The position numbers were made by a program, and so were the translations under genes. Positions 15,881 through 22,645 of a stretch of DNA of 26,691 nt are shown here, piece after piece. The notes beneath the pieces are model-generated. The model saw only the letters and a program-made list of their open reading frames with translations, had not been told where the DNA came from and searched no databases. Source of the DNA: JBBDWJ01 sp040902925 (GTDB taxonomy: Bacteria > Acidobacteriota > Terriglobia > Bryobacterales > UBA6623); the NCBI GenBank assembly GCA_040902925.1, contig JBBDWJ010000182.1, positions 1-26,691 of the forward strand, given 5' to 3'. Numbering within the stretch: the first letter of the stretch is position 1; every line of letters begins with the position of its first letter.

Positions 15881-17558
15881 AAAACCGCCGGTCGCCGTCG
15901 GGAGCGGTGGCGTCCGGGCTGCCGACCATGTTGCCGATCCAAAACACCAGGAAAAGATTGCCGTCGACGCGGCCTTTGTTGCGATCGCCAAGCCAATAGG
16001 GCAGGCCGCGCTTCCTGTACTCCTCAGCAAGGGCGCTCTCGCCGCCGAACGCATTACGCGCCGCAAACTCGGCACAGCCGTCGGCCATGCGTTCAAGCAG
16101 CGTTCGCCAGCGGCTGCCGGCGGGCTGCTCGGCGAGCACATCGAGCAATTGCAGTTGCAGCTCGCCCGAAATCTTGTAATTGACGCGGCCGGCGGTGGCC
16201 TGGCCGATCATTTCGAGGACGCGAGCCTGCTTGCCGCTTCCGGAGTGAATGCTGAGCGTGCCGTCAAAATGGCGCGCCACCGCCGCGAGCTCTTTGACGC
16301 GCGCTCCCAGCTCATCGACCGGACGCCCCTGGTAGCGGCCCTCGACCTGCGGCACCAGCTCGGGCCACATCTTGTGATGCACGTAGTCCTTGAGCGCATC
16401 CAAGGCTTCCGGATAGGCCTGCCGTTTCTTGAAACCGAGATTCGGCGGCACCAGACTCGCCGGGCGCCCTCGCGCCGCCAGCCAATGCATGTAGAACAGC
16501 AGCTCCTTCGGAGTGGTCAGCGTTTCCGCCTCGTCGATCGAAGGCTCGAAATCAAATTCCCCGCCCCGCTTTTGCTCGCGAATGAAATCGTACAGATCCT
16601 CGTTGAGCTTGAGGCTTTCACAGAACTTGACGGCCAAGCGCCGGATCTCCGCCTGATCAAACGCGTAACGGTAACCGTCGATCTCGGTGGGCCGCTCGAA
16701 TTCGCCGAGCACCCATTTCTGCTCGCTATCGGAAAGAGTTTTCGTGAACTGCGCCTCGACCTCCGCGTCACTCCAGGCCGAAGGATGGCGCTGGTCGGCT
16801 TCGAGACGGAACATCCGCGAGCTGTCGGTGGTGAATTTCGTGTAGCCGGCGGCGCGCCGGATCGCCTCCCGCGTCGCCTCGATCGAAGCGTCAATCTCCG
16901 GGCGCGTATTGCCGCTGATGATGAAATGGTCGGCCTCGGCTGTGTAGCCGTGACGCCAGCCGGCGCGGATGGCCGCCCACAGCCCGCAATGGTAAAGGTG
17001 CTCGATCGAAACGCGCGTGTGGCCGATCTCGGTCGGACTATCGCCCGTGCGCGCGGCGATGGCTTCGTCGGTCGTCATCTCGCGCGTGGCGGAGAGCTGC
17101 ACGGTGCTCGCCCAATTGACGCCGGTCTCCCGCAAGATGCGCCCGAACGCGGTGAAGGCCGCCGGGAGCGAAATCTCGGGATGGCGATTACCCGTGGCGA
17201 TGGCCGGCTGGTCCTTTTGGGGGCGCGGCAGGAAGCGGCGGTCGACCTTTTCGGCAAACTCACGCACGGCCGCCCGGTCGGTGGGCGCAAACGGCCTCAC
17301 CTCGCATTCAACCGCTCCGGTCGAGTCGCGCGAGAAGGCCAGCAATTTCGGCGTGGGCGTGTCGCGTCCCTGGTCGGCGGCCAGGTAGAGAACATCGGGA
17401 CGCCCGGGGTCGCGGGCCAGCGACGGAAAGTGGAAATGCCATTCCACATCGTCCAGCGGCGCGCCTTTCTCGACCTCAATGTGAAGAATTTCCGTGATGT
17501 CGCGGCCTTCGACGCGCTTGTAAAGGTAGGCGCCGAGACCGCGCAGTATGTCATCCAT
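15780..17558 (-). CDS. Tagaturonate epimerase family protein (UxaE-like)
   Basis: A 592-aa protein. The start at ATG 17558 follows a GGGAG ribosome binding site by about 7 nt; the frame extends to 17726 but the added residues lack any such site. Sequence features resembling the UxaE family are GWRHGYTAEADHFI (Asp210-His211), GYTKFTTDSSRMF (about residue 240) and a later LSIHSGSGKQ with His438. Acidic and histidine residues in these segments would suit a metal-dependent epimerase. UxaE enzymes interconvert D-tagaturonate and D-fructuronate, which links galacturonate use to the glucuronate branch. It is somewhat long for the family. With rhamnulokinase nearby this fits pectin-derived sugar use, though no other uronate genes are present. 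The family call comes from remembered motifs and should be confirmed by profile search. A cytoplasmic location is expected. Confidence 0.68.
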   Translation of the reverse strand: MDDILRGLGAYLYKRVEGRDITEILHIEVEKGAPLDDVEWHFHFPSLARDPGRPDVLYLAADQGRDTPTPKLLAFSRDSTGAVECEVRPFAPTDRAAVREFAEKVDRRFLPRPQKDQPAIATGNRHPEISLPAAFTAFGRILRETGVNWASTVQLSATREMTTDEAIAARTGDSPTEIGHTRVSIEHLYHCGLWAAIRAGWRHGYTAEADHFIISGNTRPEIDASIEATREAIRRAAGYTKFTTDSSRMFRLEADQRHPSAWSDAEVEAQFTKTLSDSEQKWVLGEFERPTEIDGYRYAFDQAEIRRLAVKFCESLKLNEDLYDFIREQKRGGEFDFEPSIDEAETLTTPKELLFYMHWLAARGRPASLVPPNLGFKKRQAYPEALDALKDYVHHKMWPELVPQVEGRYQGRPVDELGARVKELAAVARHFDGTLSIHSGSGKQARVLEMIGQATAGRVNYKISGELQLQLLDVLAEQPAGSRWRTLLERMADGCAEFAARNAFGGESALAEEYRKRGLPYWLGDRNKGRVDGNLFLVFWIGNMVGSPDATAPDGDRRFFKDKIDELPSDLVAEVRRRNADYIVWLAKHLRG

Positions 17559-17582
17559 AAACCACTCCCGTTCGAGGCTACT

Positions 17583-17591
17583 CTTATACCA
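17583..17591 (-). promoter_or_regulatory. Extended -10 promoter for the UxaE-like gene
   Basis: Read on the minus strand, TG-g-TATAAG spans 17591-17583, 24 nt before the ATG. This would give a short leader of about 17 nt that includes the GGGAG ribosome binding site. No -35 hexamer is evident, as is usual for extended -10 promoters. Confidence 0.5.
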
Positions 17592-17720
17592 TCCTGGCAG
17601 GGGATAGCGGGTAACGGCGGTTGCCGCAACCGTGCGCGCGTGCGAATCGTCCATTGAGGAGGAATGCTCCATCAGCCCCCACCCTTCACCTCCTACAGCG
17701 CTGCCGGGAGCCCTCATTTC

Positions 17721-17731
17721 TGGCATACTGT
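17721..17731 (+). promoter_or_regulatory. -10-like element for the POTRA-protein gene
   Basis: TG-g-CATACT (17721-17729) and an overlapping TACTGT (17726-17731) lie 7-9 nt before the ATG at 17739. There is no Shine-Dalgarno sequence, so this may be another leaderless start. It is divergent from the promoter at 17583-17591. Confidence 0.4.
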
Positions 17732-17738
17732 TGACGCG

Positions 17739-19082
17739 ATGAGGTTTTTAGCATCGGCGGGGCTGTTGTTGGCGATCGTGCTTTTCCCGCTCGCCGCCCA
17801 GAACCCCGTTGGCGACCCGGGCGCCAATCGCGCCGCTGGTTCCGACGACTCGGCGATGCGCTTTCCACTGCGCGCCATCGAGATCACCGGCAACCAACAG
17901 TTTGCGGACGAGGACATCATTCGCCTGAGCGGTCTGAAAGTCGGCGATACAGTCTCCCAGGCCGACTTTCACCAGGGCCTGCAGCGCCTCGACAGCGCCG
18001 GGGTCTTTGAGTCGATTGAGTTCCGTTTCGTCCCCTTCGAGGGCGGCTACAAGCTGACCTACACGGTGCAGGAGGTCGACGATCTTTACCCCTTCCGCGT
18101 CGACGGCTTTGATGTTCCGGCCGAAGAAGTCTTCCAATTGCTGAAAGAAAAAGTGCCGCTGTTCGGCGAGATGGTGCCCCCGACCGGCAGGATGGTCGAT
18201 CGGATCGGCGACACCTTGCAGGAGTTCTGGAAATCCCGGGGCAACGACTCGGAAGTGATCGGGCGCCTGGCGCCAACCACCGACGATCAGTTCGAGATGC
18301 TGTTTCAGCCGGAGACGGCCATCAATGCGATCGCGTTCGTGAAATTCGACAACAGCGGCGTGCTTTCGCCGCTCGACCTGCAACGCAGCTTCAACCAGGT
18401 GGCGATGGGCGTTCCCTACTCCGAGACCCGGTTGAAGGAACTGCTGCACTACAACGTGCGGCCGCTTTATGAGGAAAAGGGGCGCATGGAAGTCGAGTTC
18501 TGCCCCTGCCCTACCGAGCCCGACCCCGAAACCAAGGGCGTCCTGGTCACCGTACACGTCGAGCAGGGTGAAGAATACAGCTTCGGGTCGTTTCAGTTTC
18601 CGCAGCTCATGCCGATGACTCCCGAGCAGATGGCATCGATACTCAAGGTCAAGGAAGGCGAGCCGGCGGACATGGGAAAGGTTCGCGCGGGAATGTCAGC
18701 GATGGAAGACACGCTGAAACGCAACGGCTACATGAAGGCCTTGGCGCGCTACACGCAGAGCCTCAACCGCGGCGAGAAGACGGTCGACGTTGACGTGATG
18801 ATCGACCCGGGCGCGCAGTACACGATGGGGAAGCTGAAGGTCACGGGTCTGGACGTGCTGACCGAGCCGACGGTGCGCAAACGCTGGGGAATCAAGCCCG
18901 GCGAGCCGTACGACGGCGGCTATCCCGCCTTCTTCCTCGAACGCATCCACGAGTCGTTTGACAATCTATCGAAGACCGATTCAAAAGCTACCATCGACGA
19001 GGCGAACAAGACGGTGGATGTGGAGTTGATCTTCCTAGGCCTGAGCGAAGAGCAAAAAGCGGGCGAGATCGTCAGCCCGTAG
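17739..19082 (+). CDS. Exported POTRA-repeat protein without a beta-barrel
   Basis: A 447-aa protein with a Sec signal peptide (residues 1-20, cleavage after LAAQ). The mature part is a chain of POTRA-like modules. The first is clear (about 30-105): AIEITGNQQFADEDI, then LSGLKVGD and a helix ending AGVFESIEF. Further modules follow around 195-290, 290-365 and 366-440, each with the beta-alpha-alpha-beta-beta rhythm, for example LKVTGLDVLTEPTVRKRWG. In BamA and TamA, POTRA domains bind outer-membrane protein precursors and partners. Here the protein stops after the repeats, with no C-terminal 16-strand barrel. It may be a soluble periplasmic partner of outer-membrane assembly, or a degenerate BamA paralogue. 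The length and normal end argue against a truncation. CPCP at about residue 255 is a possible redox or metal site, unproven. Confidence 0.8.
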   Translation: MRFLASAGLLLAIVLFPLAAQNPVGDPGANRAAGSDDSAMRFPLRAIEITGNQQFADEDIIRLSGLKVGDTVSQADFHQGLQRLDSAGVFESIEFRFVPFEGGYKLTYTVQEVDDLYPFRVDGFDVPAEEVFQLLKEKVPLFGEMVPPTGRMVDRIGDTLQEFWKSRGNDSEVIGRLAPTTDDQFEMLFQPETAINAIAFVKFDNSGVLSPLDLQRSFNQVAMGVPYSETRLKELLHYNVRPLYEEKGRMEVEFCPCPTEPDPETKGVLVTVHVEQGEEYSFGSFQFPQLMPMTPEQMASILKVKEGEPADMGKVRAGMSAMEDTLKRNGYMKALARYTQSLNRGEKTVDVDVMIDPGAQYTMGKLKVTGLDVLTEPTVRKRWGIKPGEPYDGGYPAFFLERIHESFDNLSKTDSKATIDEANKTVDVELIFLGLSEEQKAGEIVSP

Positions 19083-19122
19083 CTCTTGCCGGGCTATTCT
19101 TTGAGACGCGTCTTTCTTGTGT

Positions 19123-19177
19123 CGGTCCCTATCAAATCGCCGCTTCACGGCGAGGGACCGGCATGAGTACCGGTCCC
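19123..19177. other. Mutually exclusive hairpins between convergent genes
   Basis: CGGTCCC (19123-19129) can pair with GGGACCG (19154-19160), enclosing an inner stem TCGCCG/CGGCGA. Alternatively GGGACCGG (19154-19161) pairs perfectly with CCGGTCCC (19170-19177) around an 8-nt loop. The structure sits midway between the convergent POTRA and Gfo/Idh genes. No T-run follows on either strand. It may be a two-way terminator of an unusual sort or a dispersed repeat element. Confidence 0.45.
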
Positions 19178-19207
19178 CACTTCCGCGGTATCTGCTGGAT
19201 TCGGATT

Positions 19208-20371
19208 TTAGACTTCCACTCCGAGCTCCTTCCATGTCACCATGCGCCGCTTATAAATCGCTTCGCGCCCCATAATCGCCGTTAGCGCGCCGACCGCGCC
19301 GACGCGAACGTCGGCAAATGGCTGGCGCTTCTCACGAATGCAGCCGTAGAAGTCGGTCATCGCGAAATCTTCGGCTTCCTGAAGGTTCTTCGGTACCAAC
19401 TCGAGCGGCTGGGAATCGCCTTGCATGTCGTAGAAAGTCGCGGCGTCGTGCGTGAAGTAGACGGCGCCTTTCTCACCGTAGATGGTGTACCACTGGCCGT
19501 TGGGTACTTCCTTCATGGCGCGCGGGTGCAGGTATAGCTGCGTGTACTGCATGTGCGTGTCGTTCTGGTAGATGTACTCGACGTCGAACCCATCCATCAT
19601 GAGCGAGCCGGCGGGGATCGCTTCGGGCAGGTAGCGCATGCCGTGCCCGTAGGCGCTTTCGGGGCGGCTGTCAGCGATCCAGTTGCAGCAGTCAATGTTG
19701 TGGACGGAGTTTTCGACAATCAGGTCGCCGGATTGCTTGACGTCTTCGTACCAGTTGGGCCGCAGCCTGTCCTGGTTGGACCCTTGGGCGCTTTGCGAGC
19801 CGGGGCGCGCGGGCGTGCTGTTGCGCTGCGCGCGGATCACGAAGATCTTGCCAAGAATCTTTTCCTCGTGCAGATGGCGCATGACCTCGCGCACGCTAGG
19901 GTAGTAGCGGAGCTGTTGGCCAATCTGCAGAAACGTTTTCGCGCCCTTGGCGGCCTTGAGCACCAGGGCAACCTGCTCGGGCGTGATGCCGAGGGGCTTT
20001 TCGCAATAGACGTATTTACCCGCTTCGAGGCAGGCGGCGGCCATTTCGGCGTGCAGGTAGCAAGGGGTGGCGATCTTGACGGCGTCGACGTCCTTAAGAT
20101 CGAGCACCTGCTTCCATTCGGTGATCGACTTGGGGTTGAAGCGCGAGGCTTTGCTCAGCGCACCGTCGCGGGCTTGCCCGTCGGTGTCGCAAATCGCGGT
20201 GATGCGCACGTTTTCCTCGGCCAGGGTGAGATCGAGCAGCCGGTTTCCCCGGCGGCCGACACCGATGAAGGCCGTACGGACTTCGGGGCCGGCGGCCGCG
20301 GCCATCGTCGCGGTGGCGGCGGCAGCGGCGGAACTGAGCAGAAAGTTTCTTCGATTCGGTTGAATAGACAT
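19208..20371 (-). CDS. Tat-exported Gfo/Idh/MocA family oxidoreductase
   Basis: A 387-aa protein. The start at ATG 20371 follows GAGGAG by 7 nt; a longer frame to 20467 has no such site and would bury the signal. A twin-arginine signal (NRRNFL, residues 6-11, then an alanine-rich core) exports the folded, cofactor-loaded enzyme. The Rossmann motif IGVGRRG is at residues 36-42 and the family EKP motif at 124-126. The C-terminal alpha/beta domain has SVHNIDCCNW, typical of the catalytic region. Members oxidise or reduce sugars with tightly bound NAD(P); exported ones oxidise glycosides at C3 in recently described pathways. It ends the five-gene run with a DUF1080 protein and a TIM-barrel isomerase, which supports a glycoside-oxidation role. 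The substrate is unknown. Confidence 0.9.
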   Translation of the reverse strand: MSIQPNRRNFLLSSAAAAATATMAAAAGPEVRTAFIGVGRRGNRLLDLTLAEENVRITAICDTDGQARDGALSKASRFNPKSITEWKQVLDLKDVDAVKIATPCYLHAEMAAACLEAGKYVYCEKPLGITPEQVALVLKAAKGAKTFLQIGQQLRYYPSVREVMRHLHEEKILGKIFVIRAQRNSTPARPGSQSAQGSNQDRLRPNWYEDVKQSGDLIVENSVHNIDCCNWIADSRPESAYGHGMRYLPEAIPAGSLMMDGFDVEYIYQNDTHMQYTQLYLHPRAMKEVPNGQWYTIYGEKGAVYFTHDAATFYDMQGDSQPLELVPKNLQEAEDFAMTDFYGCIREKRQPFADVRVGAVGALTAIMGREAIYKRRMVTWKELGVEV

Positions 20372-20470
20372 ATCAGAGCTCCTCGTAACTATGGTTTTGG
20401 GGAAGTCCCCAGATGGTCCGGGCATTTGACTTGCAATTCGCATCATCGGTTGACTGCGCCGGCGCATCCT

Positions 20471-22537
20471 TCATTCCACGAACTCGACGTAGCCGTGCTT
20501 TCGCAGAAAACGGAAATAGGCCACGAAATCAAAATCCGTTGATCCCAGTTCGTGCTCGGTGAGGCGAATCACCTCCGCCAGGTTTCTTTTTCCGTCGCAC
20601 CAAAACAGAGCAGCAACGGGATGCCCCCACCAGCCGGCAGCCGGATAGCCTTCGCGCTGACTTTCGGGCAGATCGTCGAGCGAGATCGTTCCGACGCGTT
20701 TACGCTTGACGATGATTCGTTCGGCCGCCGCCCGTTTCGGATCCGGCGGCGGCTGTTGCGGCACAATCGCCGCCGCCAGGTGCAGATCCACATTACGGCG
20801 GTCGGCAGCCTCAGCCAGGCGCTGCGACTGCTCTTTCTCAAAAGCGTCGAGCCGCGACAGCATCGGCGCGATGGACCGCTGCGCGGATCTGTGCTGCGGC
20901 TCCGGTACCAGACGAACCACCGAGCCGACCGCTTCTTTCTCTCTCGCCGTTCGATATTTCAGATTGTTCTGCCCCAGATACAACTGCTGATTAAGCTCGC
21001 GGCCGGTTTTGGCGGCCAGCAGTCGGTCCAAAGCTTTTTCGTATGTGCCGAGCACCTGTTCGTAGCCGTGGTTGAGGCCCGCTTCGGCCAGCCAAAGCGC
21101 CTCGGGTTCGCCGGCTGACGCCAGCGCGTACAAGTAGGCCGCTGTCACAACGCTGAGATCGCGCAACGAGCGCGGGTCCACATCGTCGGGCGTGTCTTCG
21201 CTGTTGTGATGCGTATGGACACCGCTGCTCGCATAGGGCCACACCGTGGGGACATTGATCGCCGGGTCGCCGAGGTAGTTGTCGGTGCCGGTGCTGTATT
21301 CGCTCCAATGCCAGGGGCGTTTTGGCTTCAGCCGCGGGAAGTACGCTTCGGCAATTTTTAGAGTCAGCGAATCGCTGTACGACTTGGCAGTATGCGGATT
21401 GAGATAGAACGTGTACTCGGTTCCGGCGAGGTGATAGAAGCCGGCGGGCGTATCGAGGCAGATCGCTCCGACCGTGCGGCTGATGCGTTCTTTGTTGTTG
21501 ACGACGTAGTGCAGCGAGCCGTAGAGCTCGCCCATGGCCAGCATGCGGATCGAGCGGCGCGGGCGTGGCAGCTTGCCGCTTTCGATCAGGCGATGCAGCG
21601 CCGCCACGGCTTCGACGATTGCGGCGACGCCGGTCGAATTGTCTTGCGCTCCCTGTTCGGCGATATGGCCCAGAGCGAGAACCTCTTCAGAGGTATCGCC
21701 GCTCCCGGGAACGACCGCCGTGACGTAAGGGTAGCTGCCCGGATAGTAACGGCTGCGCACCATCGCGCGCACGCGCACGCTTCCCTTGGCCAGTAACACG
21801 CGAAGCTCGCGCGCCTGTTTCGGCGAAATCGAAAACGACAGCAGCGGCGTGCTCGTTTTGGTGAACGCCCAGCCGGCGTCGCCCCAAGCGTTGATCCACT
21901 GGCGGCCGTCTTCGAGATCGGTGTTTTCGGAAAAAGCGTTGATCGCGCCGAGCGCCTTCTTGCCAACCAACTCGGCCTTCAGGGAAGCCGGATTGCGGCT
22001 AGTAAGCACGAGCTTGCCCGCGAGGTCGAACGCATCGAGCGAAGCAGCGTCCCCGACGTCAACGATCTCCGCCTCGATGCCATCCGGGGACGTTGGTCCA
22101 CTCCACATGCCGAGCGAGGCGGGGATCTTCTGGTAGTCAGCAAGGATGCGAAGGTCGCCTTCCACTCGCGGCTCCACGATCTCGAGCCGTGCATCCTCCA
22201 CGTCCCAGGCAAGGGGCATGGTCCAGAAGCCGTTCTGCGTAACGCCGTCGGCCGGGGCATCGATCTTCTCGACTTGCTCGAGCCCGATCTGGCGCAGCGT
22301 CTGTTCGATGTACCACGCGTCTTCGTCAAACTTTGGGAACGTGAACCAACGCTCGATTTCCCACATGCGGCGCATGCGGTCCATGGCATCGTCGGGACGT
22401 ACTTCTTCGCGGATCTGATCGACGAGTTGGCGGAGGTCTGAGTCGGAGGCGAAGGCGGACGGGACGATGGACTGGGCGGCCGCAAGGCAGAGAAATCCCA
22501 CCGCGAGCGGGAGCCGGAATTTGCCAGAGCCTTTCAT
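20471..22537 (-). CDS. Exported M28-like metallopeptidase with altered active site
   Basis: A 688-aa protein from ATG 22537, chosen because it begins a standard signal peptide (residues 1-30, ending SAFA); upstream starts at 22597 and 22609 are possible. A PA-type insert (about 130-240) precedes the M28 domain. Zinc-ligand positions in order: His291 (GHIAEQ), Asp299 (GAQDN), Glu337 (GELYGS), Asp362 (CLDTP) and His443 or His444 (THHNSEDT). Two family residues are changed: the Asp two places after the first His is Ala293, and the usual Glu-Glu pair is Glu337-Leu338, so either the base or a ligand is lost. A charged linker leads to a C-terminal module (about 620-688) with FWCDGKRNLAEV, resembling PqqD-like winged helices. 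M28 enzymes are mainly aminopeptidases; activity here is uncertain. Confidence 0.82.
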   Translation of the reverse strand: MKGSGKFRLPLAVGFLCLAAAQSIVPSAFASDSDLRQLVDQIREEVRPDDAMDRMRRMWEIERWFTFPKFDEDAWYIEQTLRQIGLEQVEKIDAPADGVTQNGFWTMPLAWDVEDARLEIVEPRVEGDLRILADYQKIPASLGMWSGPTSPDGIEAEIVDVGDAASLDAFDLAGKLVLTSRNPASLKAELVGKKALGAINAFSENTDLEDGRQWINAWGDAGWAFTKTSTPLLSFSISPKQARELRVLLAKGSVRVRAMVRSRYYPGSYPYVTAVVPGSGDTSEEVLALGHIAEQGAQDNSTGVAAIVEAVAALHRLIESGKLPRPRRSIRMLAMGELYGSLHYVVNNKERISRTVGAICLDTPAGFYHLAGTEYTFYLNPHTAKSYSDSLTLKIAEAYFPRLKPKRPWHWSEYSTGTDNYLGDPAINVPTVWPYASSGVHTHHNSEDTPDDVDPRSLRDLSVVTAAYLYALASAGEPEALWLAEAGLNHGYEQVLGTYEKALDRLLAAKTGRELNQQLYLGQNNLKYRTAREKEAVGSVVRLVPEPQHRSAQRSIAPMLSRLDAFEKEQSQRLAEAADRRNVDLHLAAAIVPQQPPPDPKRAAAERIIVKRKRVGTISLDDLPESQREGYPAAGWWGHPVAALFWCDGKRNLAEVIRLTEHELGSTDFDFVAYFRFLRKHGYVEFVE

Positions 22538-22606
22538 CGCGTGGTTCTTGAAGAATTCATAGGCGCGAGTGAACGCAGGCGAGCGCAGATAATTCATTCT
22601 TTCTTG

Positions 22607-22640
22607 CATCCATGTTTATCTGTGTTCATCTGTGGTCAAA
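22607..22640. repeat. Fragment of a dispersed intergenic repeat
   Basis: The core TTATCTGTGTTCATCTGTGG (about 22616-22635) contains the half-repeats TATCTGTG and CATCTGTG. This text is familiar to me as a common intergenic repeat in many draft and complete genomes of several phyla, where it often yields spurious short protein calls. It sits between the DUF4091 stop and the M28-like gene. A single copy is in the window. Confidence 0.4.
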
Positions 22641-22645
22641 AATTC

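Noticed and set aside
15792..17657. Long plus-strand frame of 621 codons opposite the UxaE-like gene
   Set aside because: Antisense shadow of a GC-rich gene: His/Arg-rich composition, no ribosome binding site and no recognisable motif.
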